Source: Enterococcus faecium | GTDB taxonomy: Bacteria > Bacillota > Bacilli > Lactobacillales > Enterococcaceae | NCBI RefSeq assembly: GCF_029023785.1 | Contig: NZ_CP118955.1 | Span: forward strand, 1,176,501 to 1,240,500 | Direction: 5' to 3' | DNA: 64,000 nt | In this document: positions 44,404-53,246 of the stretch, piece by piece | How the letters are laid out: the number at the start of each line of letters is the position of its first letter | Position numbering within the stretch: the first letter of the stretch is position 1 | Program-made: the position numbers and the translations under genes | Notes under the pieces: generated by a model | Told to the model about the DNA's origin: nothing | What the model saw: only the letters and a program-made list of their open reading frames with translations | Databases searched by the model: none

Positions 44404-44448
44404 AATAAGAGGCTGTGACAAGACTTTTGTCACAGCCTCTTATTTATG
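44404..44448 (+). terminator. Terminator of the gls33 operon
   Basis: AATAAGAGGCTGTGACAA pairs with TTGTCACAGCCTCTTATT, an 18-pair stem. Confidence 0.85.
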
Positions 44449-44519
44449 CGGGCAAATTCCCAATTAGATTTTTAAAAGTTTTTCCTTAAATGTGTCTTTA
44501 TTGATACAGAGAAGCTTCT

Positions 44520-44891
44520 TTAATAAAACAATGCCTCCCTAAATTTTCTTGAGATAGGAAAGGTGAACATACAAAATAATACGACCACTTTGAAAACCCA
44601 GATGATCCACAAATGGATCGTATGATACTGATGAAGTAAAAAGCAATGGATCAGAAACTCAAAGAGATTGAAAAAGACAAGGAAGAAATAATATCTCTTT
44701 TTTACTCTTGTCTGTTTTAGCCAATAATAGCTCGTAAAGTAATCTAGACAAACAAATAGAAGTAAACAAAGTTTCGTAAGAGCAGCAATCGTATCATGTT
44801 GCTCTGCTAGACGATTGACGAGCAGGAAAAATGTTGGTAATGGAATATAGATCACGAGTAATGAAAGAAAAAAGTAAACAATAAATGGCAT
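44520..44891 (-). CDS. Membrane protein of unknown function
   Basis: 123 residues, four hydrophobic segments, with the basic turn KQTRVKKRYY between the second and third and PISRKFREALFY at the end. AGGAGG precedes ATG. No family recognised. It stands between two stress loci but on the other strand. Confidence 0.65.
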   Translation of the reverse strand: MPFIVYFFLSLLVIYIPLPTFFLLVNRLAEQHDTIAALTKLCLLLFVCLDYFTSYYWLKQTRVKKRYYFFLVFFNLFEFLIHCFLLHQYHTIHLWIIWVFKVVVLFCMFTFPISRKFREALFY

Positions 44892-45430
44892 ACTATTCCT
44901 CCTAATTGTGTGAGTTCGCCCTCATTTTAAAATAACGATATTTGTTTGTGAAGCTTTTTCGTGTCGTAACAAATGTTATCTAATGTATTTTTAAATAAAT
45001 AATCATTATTATCAAAATAATGTTAAAAATAAAAAAGAATTGTCCATCACTGTTATTCAAATCATTTTATCAAAACTACATAGTAAATGTTAAAAAGCAA
45101 CATGACATAATATATAGAAGGCTTTACAGTATATATGGGAGCTTACTAAAAAAGAATGGAGTAAGAGTTAACACAATGGGCCATTAGCTGAAGTTTTAAG
45201 CACTTCAAGGTATGAAACAGAATGGCCTGTAATACTACATGATTATTTAGACTGCTCAAACTGCTATCAGTCTGGTGGAATGAATAAAGTATTATACTAA
45301 AAGCAGATCCAACTACAACGTAACAGGAAACCAGTTGTATCAGGAAAAGTGATAATACATGGAGAAGAAAAGGCCCCCTTTGTATGAGTCAGTACATATC
45401 TTATTTATAGATAAAACGGTATTCAATCGA
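44892..45430. other. Intergenic stretch with possible gene debris
   Basis: About 540 bases without an open gene. A plus-strand frame reads NGPLAEVLSTSRYETEW... and DYLDCSNCYQSGGMNKVLY to a stop at about 45300, without a start; it may be a remnant. No repeats. Confidence 0.3.
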
Positions 45431-45432
45431 AA

Positions 45433-45503
45433 TAAAAAATCTGAATAATAGACGTAAATAACTTCTAAAAGTCTCACACATCTATCATTCAGATTATTTT
45501 TTA
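45433..45503 (-). terminator. Terminator of DUF2975/XRE pair
   Basis: AATCTGAAT/ATTCAGATT arms with a T-run on the minus strand. Confidence 0.65.
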
Positions 45504-45526
45504 TTTACTGTTTGTTCTACTTTATT

Positions 45527-45754
45527 TTATTCTTCTGGTATAGTATTCGAGTCATTTTTATAGGTCAACAAATCACCTGGTTGACACTCCAAAACTTGGC
45601 AGATTTTTTCGAGAGTGGAAAAACGGATGGCTTTTGCTTTTCCATTTTTTAGAATAGAGATGTTTGCCATCGTAATGCCCACTTTCTCACTCAATTCAGT
45701 CACACTCATTTTTTTTTGAGCTAATACTACATCTAAATTAACGATAATTGCCAT
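45527..45754 (-). CDS. XRE-family helix-turn-helix regulator (YozG-like)
   Basis: About 75 residues, small Cro/C1 domain: LAQKKMSVTELSEKVGITMANISILKNGKAKAIRFSTLEKICQVLECQPGDLL. ATG 45754 lies behind AGGTG; the frame extends four codons upstream. It directly follows the DUF2975 gene, its standing partner in Firmicutes. Confidence 0.9.
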   Translation of the reverse strand: MAIIVNLDVVLAQKKMSVTELSEKVGITMANISILKNGKAKAIRFSTLEKICQVLECQPGDLLTYKNDSNTIPEE

Positions 45755-45762
45755 GTCGCACC

Positions 45763-46236
45763 TCACACTGTCAAATCATGATCTGTCTTAAGTAAAATCG
45801 CATGTTCAAGCAGTTTTTCCAGCACGCTTGTTAATGTGTATACTGCAAAAGGAATGAATACGACAGCGATTCCTACCAACATCAAACCTGGAGCATCGTC
45901 TAAATCCGCTACTTTCATAAATTTAGGAAGTAAGCCAAAAAAGGCGAAACCAATAAACAAAATGGTTCGTTCGATTTTTTTTAGTATGTTTAAGCTTTGA
46001 GTGGAAAAAGCTTGGTTATCTTCGATTTTTTTCAATAGTTTCAATAAGAAATAAGCAATAACGATCCCTAGGAGAAGGGCAAAGTAAATGACAGAAACAA
46101 ATAATGTGGTCTGCCAATCAAAATTGAATCCTTTTTCGCTTGTAGCGATCTGAGTATAAAAAAGTACGCCGAACAAAATAAATACGGCACTTATACCTAA
46201 AACGACAAATTTTAATAGCAATGTTTTAAATTTCAT
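45763..46236 (-). CDS. DUF2975 membrane protein
   Basis: 157 residues with four membrane helices. LLKLLKKIEDNQAFSTQSLNILKKIERTILFIG is the DUF2975 signature loop, and the last part ends LTSVLEKLLEHAILLKTDHDLTV. With the XRE gene downstream it forms a known gene pair whose role is unsettled. Confidence 0.88.
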   Translation of the reverse strand: MKFKTLLLKFVVLGISAVFILFGVLFYTQIATSEKGFNFDWQTTLFVSVIYFALLLGIVIAYFLLKLLKKIEDNQAFSTQSLNILKKIERTILFIGFAFFGLLPKFMKVADLDDAPGLMLVGIAVVFIPFAVYTLTSVLEKLLEHAILLKTDHDLTV

Positions 46237-46249
46237 TTTTATCCCTCTT

Positions 46250-46830
46250 TTATCTTTGATAGCTAAAATATAGCAGAATAATTATTGTAAAACAACTATT
46301 TTTTATCGAAAAACAATAAAAATATATCGTTTATAAAAAATGATAGAGTATGAAGGTGTGGAGTGCATTTAACAGCTTTTTTTGATTGTAAGAAACATTT
46401 AAAACCAGTTATTTTAGATTCTATGTGTGTCTCTTCTATAATGCTAGTTTAGATGCCTGGGATTATATTGGACAATACAGTTGGAGGATTTTTTATTATC
46501 TAGCGAAGAGAAGTGTAAGTTAACAGAACTGTATGAGAAAAAAGACAACTACGTAGTAGCTAACCGATTCATTAATTTTTTCAAGTTCATGTTTATTTAC
46601 GTATCAGAATTTTTCTTATTCAATGGTTTGGTGTAATCACCACTTATTTGTCCTTTATTGCTTATACAATGTTATACAAAAGGAAAATCAAGCATTGACG
46701 CATGGGGTGGTACTATCTAGCTGAAATAGCTTAATAAGCGCAAGTAGATGCATTGGATTAGTTTATAAATCAAAAGTGTTAGAGGTATTAAGAAGAAGTA
46801 GAAAAATAAAATGGATTGCCGAATAAAAAG
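46250..46830. other. Intergenic stretch with decayed coding sequence
   Basis: About 580 bases without an open gene. Short hydrophobic pieces in changing plus-strand frames (FMFIYVSEFFLFNGL, then MGWYYLAEIA) suggest an old membrane-protein gene broken by many indels. Confidence 0.35.
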
Positions 46831-46840
46831 TACCATAAAT

Positions 46841-46881
46841 CCTAAAACATGTGCCAACAGATAGATGGCACATGTTTATTT
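46841..46881. terminator. Strong hairpin terminator
   Basis: AAACATGTGCCA/TGGCACATGTTT stem followed by seven T on the plus strand; its T-run touches the end of the gene on the minus strand. Confidence 0.75.
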
Positions 46882-47049
46882 TTTTCGATAATTTTGTAAC
46901 AAAAATACGAAGATGAAAAAGAATAGAGATTCCCATAATGTAGTAGTCCAACTGAATTCTTTACTGATACCAAATACCATATTTCCTAGATTTGATACAA
47001 TCAAATAGCCAATCGTTATGATCAATGAATAGTACAATCTTTTCATCAT
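46876..47049 (-). CDS. Small membrane protein
   Basis: 57 residues from ATG 47049, which has GAGGT seven bases upstream; the longer frame to 47139 has no ribosome site. Two hydrophobic segments and a basic end (NYRKK). The layout resembles the gene at 16594-16794. No family recognised. Confidence 0.5.
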   Translation of the reverse strand: MMKRLYYSLIITIGYLIVSNLGNMVFGISKEFSWTTTLWESLFFFIFVFLLQNYRKK

Positions 47050-47465
47050 AGGACATACCTCGTTTTTATTTATAAGAATAGTATAAACCAAAGAAGTGAA
47101 TAAGAAAAATGATAATATAAAAATAAAGTAAGAACGCATTAAAGTAACTAAAGTTATTTATTGTATTTTTTAATTCTCCGAAAAAATTTAATAAATAAAT
47201 AGAATCTTGTAATAATAACTGAGCATAATCTTTGCAATTTTTAATCTTGAATAATATCCTTTAAGTATAGCCAGCAATCAAAAGTAAATAGAGAATAAGT
47301 AAGCAATTGTTATTTCAGTATCAGACTGGCAATAAAACGCCGTTATGATCCAGCAATGTTTGGTAGCGCTTTATTTACTGATGCTATGCTAACTGTTCGC
47401 TATCTATACTGTGATTGTCGGTAGAGTTATTTACAGGGTAAAAATAAGTTTATAGGAGGTGGAAA

Positions 47466-48032
47466 ATGAATAAGGGGTTAAAAATAATCGGTGTTATCAT
47501 GAGTTTACTGCTACTTTCAGTATTTCTAGCGATTGCGTTGATCAATGCGCCGTATATTATGCCTGAACAATTGGAACGATTTCGCTTCTTTACTTTAACG
47601 AATTACTACATGCAACAATATATTTTCTGGGCAGCTGTAGTATTTGCCGTTCTTGCTATTATCATCTTGCTAGTCGTTCTTTTCTATCCAAAGTCAAGAG
47701 GAACTTTCGTTATGAAACGGGAAGATGGCAAACTAACAATCGACAAAAAAGCGATCGAAGGGTTGGTACGTTCCCATTTACACGAAGAAGAGTTCATTCA
47801 TTCACCTAAAGTACGGATACGTTCAACGAAAAATCGAATCCATATCCATGTCAACGGAGACTTGAAACGAACTTCTTCATTAGTAGGGAAAACAGGTGTA
47901 TTGATGCAAGATATCGAAGAAGAAGTAACTAAAGTACTCGGAACAAAAGAAACGGTCAAAGTGGCAGTCACATACAGCGGTTATGAAGAACAAGAAGATA
48001 CAAGAGACTACAAGCACTCTCGAGTGGAATAG
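47466..48032 (+). CDS. AmaP-like membrane anchor (second copy)
   Basis: 188 residues, same layout as the protein at 42310-42873: two membrane helices, then an Asp23-like domain (LTIDKKAIEGLVRSHLHEEEFIHSPKVRIR). Heads the gls20 set. AGGAGG start. Confidence 0.9.
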   Translation: MNKGLKIIGVIMSLLLLSVFLAIALINAPYIMPEQLERFRFFTLTNYYMQQYIFWAAVVFAVLAIIILLVVLFYPKSRGTFVMKREDGKLTIDKKAIEGLVRSHLHEEEFIHSPKVRIRSTKNRIHIHVNGDLKRTSSLVGKTGVLMQDIEEEVTKVLGTKETVKVAVTYSGYEEQEDTRDYKHSRVE

Positions 48033-48044
48033 GAGGGCCAAATA

Positions 48045-48233
48045 ATGAAAGAACTATTTTCAGCATACAAGCTCCCTATTATCTTTGGGGGTCTTGGACT
48101 ACTGCTAGCTGTTTTATGGTTAACGATTGGATTTTTCAAGACATTGTTGATCATAATCATGACAGCAATTGGCGCAGGAATCGGTTTTTATTTGAAACAG
48201 TCAGGAATAGTTGATCAATTTTTTAAATCATAG
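48045..48233 (+). CDS. DUF2273 small membrane protein (second copy)
   Basis: 62 residues, two membrane helices, nearly the same as 42887-43075 (FSAYKLPIIFGGLGLLLAV). GGAGGG start. Confidence 0.9.
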   Translation: MKELFSAYKLPIIFGGLGLLLAVLWLTIGFFKTLLIIIMTAIGAGIGFYLKQSGIVDQFFKS

Positions 48234-48245
48234 GAGGAAACAAAG

Positions 48246-48803
48246 ATGGAAAACAAAAACATGAATACAACAAATGGATCAGTTTTGGCAAATGAAAAAG
48301 GAGAAAACCGCATGATGAATGGTGAATTGACTTATGAAGACAAAGTCATCCAAAAAATCATCGGTTATGCATTGAAAGATGTAGATGGTCTATTGACATT
48401 AGATGGCGGATTTTTCTCAAATATGGCTGAAAAATTAGTCAACACAGATAACGTAACAGCAGGTATCAATACAGAAGTAGGTAAGAAACAAGTAGCTGTG
48501 GATCTAGATGTGATCGTAGAATACGGTAAAGACATCGAAGATATTTACAACCAAATCAAAGAATTGATCAGTACTGAAGTAAACAATATGACACATTTAG
48601 ATGTTATCGAAGTGAATGTGAATGTTGCAGACATCAAAACACAAGAAGAATACCAAAAAGATCAAGAAACAGTACAAGACAAAGTAACAGAAGCAGCAAA
48701 ATCCACAGGACAATTTGCTTCACGCCAAACAGATAAAGCAAAATCTGCTGTAGGCAAAGGTGCACAAAAAGTCAAAGAAAATAACGAACCACGTGTACAA
48801 TAA
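48246..48803 (+). CDS. gls20: Asp23/Gls24-family envelope stress protein Gls20
   Basis: 185 residues. Asp23 domain from MMNGELTYEDKVIQKIIGYALKDVDGLLTLDGGFFSNMAEKLVN to IEVNVNVADIKTQEEYQKDQET, then an Ala/Lys tail ending KENNEPRVQ as in Gls33. It lacks the long repeat region of Gls33. Size fits Gls20 of E. faecium. Confidence 0.9.
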   Translation: MENKNMNTTNGSVLANEKGENRMMNGELTYEDKVIQKIIGYALKDVDGLLTLDGGFFSNMAEKLVNTDNVTAGINTEVGKKQVAVDLDVIVEYGKDIEDIYNQIKELISTEVNNMTHLDVIEVNVNVADIKTQEEYQKDQETVQDKVTEAAKSTGQFASRQTDKAKSAVGKGAQKVKENNEPRVQ

Positions 48804-48834
48804 GAAGTAAGAAGTCAGTTAGGAGGAATTTAAA

Positions 48835-49077
48835 ATGGGATTTATTTGGGCATTAATCGTCGGCGGTATCATTGGAGCAATTGCAGGAGCAATCACGAAT
48901 AAAGGATCATCAATGGGGATCATCGCAAACATCATTGCTGGTTTAGTAGGTTCAGCAATTGGACAAGCTTTACTAGGAACTTGGGGACCAACAATTGCAG
49001 GAATGGCTATCATTCCATCATTGATCGGTGCAATCATTTTAGTATTAGTCGTTTCATTCTTTGCACGTAAATTATAA
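48835..49077 (+). CDS. glsB1: GlsB1 membrane protein
   Basis: 80 residues, three membrane helices, close copy of the protein at 44022-44264. AGGAGG start. Last gene of the gls20 operon. Confidence 0.93.
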   Translation: MGFIWALIVGGIIGAIAGAITNKGSSMGIIANIIAGLVGSAIGQALLGTWGPTIAGMAIIPSLIGAIILVLVVSFFARKL

Positions 49078-49117
49078 GCAAATTGAAGAAAAACTTATGT
49101 TGAAATGAAGAACAAAT

Positions 49118-49156
49118 TTGAGAACCGTAGCGACACTCGCTGCGGTTCTTTTTTAT
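49118..49156 (+). terminator. Terminator of the gls20 operon
   Basis: GAACCG-AGCG/CGCT-CGGTTC stem, six T. Confidence 0.88.
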
Positions 49157-49224
49157 ATATTTTATATGAAGTATTCTTTATTCCTTATGAAAAAATATCT
49201 TTAAAAATAAAAAAAGACGAAAAT

Positions 49225-49263
49225 AAACGGTTTTCTATAAAAAGAAGACCGTTTATTTTTTGT
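49225..49263 (+). terminator. Second hairpin before amt
   Basis: AAACGGTTTTC/GAAGACCGTTT stem and T-run; may insulate amt. Confidence 0.7.
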
Positions 49264-49417
49264 CTTTATTTGTGTGAAAAACGAAAAAGAGCACAACACA
49301 TCAAGCTTTTATTAATTGTCTGTCTTTTATAAATGCAAGTATTAATTCAAAAAAACAGAAGAAAAAAACAACTACACCTTCTTTTATACTCGTAATCGTA
49401 GAAAGGAGGCGAAAAAA

Positions 49418-50632
49418 ATGAATACATTACCTATCAATACAGGAGATACAGCATTCATGATTTTATGTACAGCAATGGTTTGCCTGATGACTCCTGGTCT
49501 AGCTTTTTTTTACGGCGGATTAGCACGGAAGAATAATATACTAACGATCATGTCTCAATCTTTTCTCTCCGTTGGGATAACAACGATTATGTGGGTATTT
49601 GGTGGATTCGGATTGGCCTTTGGACGGGATATCGGCGGTGTTATTGGAAACCCGGCAGATTTCTTTTTGATGAGACATGTTACAAGCTTCCCCAACATGT
49701 TTCATGGTGCAACGATTCCATTTTTAATGTTCTTTCTTTACCAACTGATGTTTATCGTGATTACCGTTCCTTTGATGACAGGAGCTTTTGCAGGGAGATT
49801 GAATTTAAAAGGCTATATTATACTTGTTATTTTTTGGAATCTGCTGATTTATTTCCCTGTTTGCCACTGGATATGGGGTGGCGGATTTTTGGATCAGATG
49901 GGATTTAGAGATTTCGCTGGTGGAGCAGTCATCCACACGACAGCTGGATTCGGCTCTTTAGCATGTATCCTCACACTTGGTCAAAGAAAGATTCCTTTAG
50001 GAGAAAGAAGTCAGCATAGCAGTCTTATGGCAGCTGCTATCGGTACAGGACTGCTTTGGTTTGGCTGGTTCGGTTTTAATTCCGGTGGTGCACTTCGAGC
50101 AGATGAACAAGCAGTCAATGCATTTGGTTCAACATTCATCGCTCTTGCATTTGCGATGATTACTTGGCTGATCATTGCAAAAGTAAAAGGAAATGGCTTT
50201 GATTTTGTCGACGTACTAACAGGATCCGTTGCTGGATTGGCAGCCATTACGCCTTGTGCCGGTTATGTAGAAGCAAAAAGTGCCATGCTGATTGGGATCA
50301 TTGCGGGTATCGTCTGTCATGCTGCTGTTGATTTTCGTAAAAAGAAACAATGGGATGATGCACTTGATGTGTGGGGTGTTCATGGCATGGGCGGATTCAC
50401 AGGTACGATTCTGATAGGGATCTTTGCATCTAACAGCCATTTACTAACGAATCCAAGCAGCTGGTACTTCTTAGGGATTCAAGTGATTGGTGTCATCATT
50501 ACTGCCGTGTATGCCTATGTGCTGACAACAGTGATTTTAAAATCGGCGATGCACTTTACAACGATCACTACTACAAAAGAAGAACAAGAAGAAGGATTGG
50601 ACTTTTTCTTCTTTGGCAACAAACTCAATTGA
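49418..50632 (+). CDS. amtB: Ammonium transporter, Amt family
   Basis: 404 residues, eleven membrane helices. FILCTAMVCLMTPGLAFFYGGLARKNN is the Amt signature; WGGGFLDQMGFRDFAGGAVIHTTAGFGSLA and WDDALDVWGVHGMGGFTGTI carry the pore histidines. AAAGGAGG start. No glnK follows; instead a GadC-like antiporter and glutaminase come next. Confidence 0.95.
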   Translation: MNTLPINTGDTAFMILCTAMVCLMTPGLAFFYGGLARKNNILTIMSQSFLSVGITTIMWVFGGFGLAFGRDIGGVIGNPADFFLMRHVTSFPNMFHGATIPFLMFFLYQLMFIVITVPLMTGAFAGRLNLKGYIILVIFWNLLIYFPVCHWIWGGGFLDQMGFRDFAGGAVIHTTAGFGSLACILTLGQRKIPLGERSQHSSLMAAAIGTGLLWFGWFGFNSGGALRADEQAVNAFGSTFIALAFAMITWLIIAKVKGNGFDFVDVLTGSVAGLAAITPCAGYVEAKSAMLIGIIAGIVCHAAVDFRKKKQWDDALDVWGVHGMGGFTGTILIGIFASNSHLLTNPSSWYFLGIQVIGVIITAVYAYVLTTVILKSAMHFTTITTTKEEQEEGLDFFFFGNKLN

Positions 50633-50662
50633 AACAAATTCAAATAGAAAAGAGGAAGATTC

Positions 50663-52090
50663 ATGCAACAAAGCAAAACGAAAATTCCTGCAAAAAAATT
50701 AACGTTCTTTGGCTTTTTGGCTATGACCATCTCAATGGTCGTTTCATTATATGAATATCCCACATTCGCGACCTCAGGCTTCAGCTTAGTATTTTTCTTG
50801 TTATTAGGCGGTTTGCTATGGTTTATCCCTGTGGCATTGTGCGCAGCAGAGATGGCAACGGTGAAAGGATGGGAAAAAGGCGGTGTCTATACTTGGGTCA
50901 GTCGCACATTGGGAAAACGATTCGGTTTTGCCGCAATCTTTTTCCAATGGTTTGAGATAACAGTTGGCTACTTGACCATGCTGTATTTCTTAACTGGTGC
51001 ATTATCCTATGCAACGGGTATTGGTGCTATACAAAACAATAAATATCTGAAATTGGCAATCCTATTGATTATTTTCTGGGCTATTTTACTCTCACAGTTA
51101 AAAGGAACCAAATACACTTCATTGATTGCTCGGATCGGTTTTGTAGCTGGTATCTTGTTGCCAGCATTAGTCTTGTTTGGCTTAGGGATCCATTATGTCG
51201 CTTCAGGCGCTCCACTACAAACGATACTGTCTATGAAAACATTGATTCCTGATTTTTCGAAATTGCCTACGCTGGTTGTTTTTGTTTCCTTTATTTTAGC
51301 ATATATGGGCGTAGAAACATCTGCCAGTCATGCAAATGAAATGGAAAACCCTAAAAAGGATTATCCATTAGCAATGTTTGTATTGGTTATTCTGGCAATC
51401 ATTTTAGATACTTTTGGCGGATTGACCGTCGCTACTACAGTACCTCAACATGGTTTGTCTCTTAATACAGGGGTGATTCAATCGTTAGAATTCCTATTAA
51501 GACACATTGATCCAAATCTTGCATGGATTGCGAAAATTCTTGCGATTCTTGTTTGTTTAGGTGTCATCGGAGAAATTGCTTCTTGGGTAACCTCTCCTTC
51601 AAAAGCACTTCACGTAGCAGCAGAAGAAGGATTACTTCCTGAATATTTTGCAAAAGAAAACACACACGGTGTTCCTGCTCATTTGATGATCGCAAATGGG
51701 ATCGTTGCAACAATCTGGGCAGCCGTCTTTACATTAAGCGGCGGGGGGAATAATCTTTCATTTCTTGCAGCGATGTCATTGACTGTTGTAATCTACCTGA
51801 TGTTGTACTTTATGTTTTTCGCGGGCTATTTGAAGCTGGTTTTTAAAGATGACAGTCTTGAAAGAGCCTATCAGGTTCCAGGCGGAAAAGTTGTAAAAGT
51901 AATCGTTGCTTGTTTAGGTCTTTTGACTTCACTTTTTGCTTTTTGTATCTCATTTGTTCCACCTGCTAGTATCGCAGCTGGACAGCATGGGATTTATGAA
52001 ACGATTCTGATTGTTTCTTATCTTATCGTCTTAGTTATTCCATTTACGATCTACGCATGCCGTCATAAATTCCAGCATGCAGAAAAATAA
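50663..52090 (+). CDS. APC-family amino acid antiporter, GadC-like
   Basis: 475 residues, about twelve membrane helices of the glutamate:GABA antiporter subfamily. FFGFLAMTISMVVSLYEYPTFATSGF at the start, GGLLWFIPVALCAAEMATVKGWEKGGVYTWVS, and AYMGVETSASHANEMENPKKDYP. It lies between amt and glutaminase, which suggests exchange of glutamine for glutamate. No glutamate decarboxylase is nearby. GAGGAAG start. Confidence 0.87.
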   Translation: MQQSKTKIPAKKLTFFGFLAMTISMVVSLYEYPTFATSGFSLVFFLLLGGLLWFIPVALCAAEMATVKGWEKGGVYTWVSRTLGKRFGFAAIFFQWFEITVGYLTMLYFLTGALSYATGIGAIQNNKYLKLAILLIIFWAILLSQLKGTKYTSLIARIGFVAGILLPALVLFGLGIHYVASGAPLQTILSMKTLIPDFSKLPTLVVFVSFILAYMGVETSASHANEMENPKKDYPLAMFVLVILAIILDTFGGLTVATTVPQHGLSLNTGVIQSLEFLLRHIDPNLAWIAKILAILVCLGVIGEIASWVTSPSKALHVAAEEGLLPEYFAKENTHGVPAHLMIANGIVATIWAAVFTLSGGGNNLSFLAAMSLTVVIYLMLYFMFFAGYLKLVFKDDSLERAYQVPGGKVVKVIVACLGLLTSLFAFCISFVPPASIAAGQHGIYETILIVSYLIVLVIPFTIYACRHKFQHAEK

Positions 52091-52112
52091 AAAATGAAAG
52101 CTGGTTATTCAA

Positions 52113-53039
52113 ATGGAAGTAAAAGAATTAGAACAATTGATTGGAAAAAATTTCCACTATTATCAAACAGGACAAGTGGCGGATTACATTCCAGCATTAG
52201 CTGAAGTGGATCCCAAACAATTAGGTATGGCGATTTATGATTTGGATACAAAACAACTGATTGAGGGAGGAGACGCCGATGTGCGCTTTGCCATCGAAAG
52301 CATGTCAAAAGTTCCCGTATTGTTATTAGCAATCAAAGACAACGGAATAGAAAAAGTCTTTCAAACAATCAACACGGAACCAACCGGTTTTGCCTTCAAT
52401 TCTATCATGAATATGGAAATCAATCATCGCAAACATCCAATGAATCCTTTTGTTAATGCAGGAGCGATTGCAACAACCTCGTTGATTGCCGGTAAAGATG
52501 CAGATGAAAAATTTGAGCGAATCTTGTCATTTATGAAAGAGATCTGTGATGATCCTAATATCACATTGAATGAAGAAATCTATCATTCTGAATCAAGAAC
52601 AGGTGATATCAATCGCTCTCTTGCTTACTATATGAAAGGTAATCAAATGATCGAAGGAGACGTACCGGAGATACTCGATGCTTATTTCAGACAATGCTCC
52701 CTCAATGTCACCGCTACAGGCATAGCAAAATTAGCTGCTGTGCTGGCAAATAAAGGAATTGCTCCTTGGAATGGCAAACAAATCATTACTGAAGAAAGTG
52801 CTACAATCGTCAAATCAATTATGACAACTGCTGGTTTGTATGATGAATCAGGAGAGTTTTCCGTCCATGTTGGTGTACCTGCAAAAAGCGGTGTAGGCGG
52901 CGGGTTGATGGCAGCTGTGCCAAATCGTTACGGCATAGGTGTCTTCAGCCCGGCACTAGATCCATTTGGTAACAGCGCAGCTGGTATCCAATTGTTGAAA
53001 GATGTAGTCAAAGAACTAGACGCTGACATCTTTGAATAA
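52113..53039 (+). CDS. glsA: Glutaminase
   Basis: A 308-residue beta-lactamase-fold glutaminase that releases ammonia from glutamine. Nucleophile in FAIESMSKVPVLLLAI (SxxK), NPFVNAGAI, and the Tyr region SLAYYMKGNQM. SGVGGGLMAAVPNRYGIGVFSPALDPFGNSAAG closes it. Twenty-two bases behind the antiporter with a weak ribosome site. Makes an acid-tolerance set with the transporters before it. Confidence 0.95.
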   Translation: MEVKELEQLIGKNFHYYQTGQVADYIPALAEVDPKQLGMAIYDLDTKQLIEGGDADVRFAIESMSKVPVLLLAIKDNGIEKVFQTINTEPTGFAFNSIMNMEINHRKHPMNPFVNAGAIATTSLIAGKDADEKFERILSFMKEICDDPNITLNEEIYHSESRTGDINRSLAYYMKGNQMIEGDVPEILDAYFRQCSLNVTATGIAKLAAVLANKGIAPWNGKQIITEESATIVKSIMTTAGLYDESGEFSVHVGVPAKSGVGGGLMAAVPNRYGIGVFSPALDPFGNSAAGIQLLKDVVKELDADIFE

Positions 53040-53048
53040 CCATTCTTG

Positions 53049-53146
53049 AAAGAGGCTGGGGTAAAAGTCCAAACGGCTCAAAGCTACCTACAATGAGGCT
53101 GAAATTGTGAGCTTGTTTGACTTTTGTCCCAGTTTCTTTTTTTATT
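53049..53146 (+). repeat. Hairpin element and terminator of the amt operon
   Basis: AAAGAGGCTGGG ... CCCAGTTTCTTTTTTT with inner AAAGTC/GACTTT and CTCA/TGAG pairs. The AGAGGCTGGG start resembles a family of intergenic hairpins common in low-GC Firmicutes and, more loosely, the copies A-E here. Confidence 0.65.
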
Positions 53147-53246
53147 GGTTTTTGAAAGGGCTTTTCTAAATAAAAAGGAAACAAAAATACGATTTACAGA
53201 TATGATTAAATAAAATCATAAGAAAAACTGGAGGCGTGTATCAGGA

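Noticed and set aside
53049..53146. Further full copy of the A-E palindrome family
   Set aside because: Only the first bases agree; the loop and right-end motifs are absent and it works as an ordinary long terminator, so it is listed as a related but separate element.
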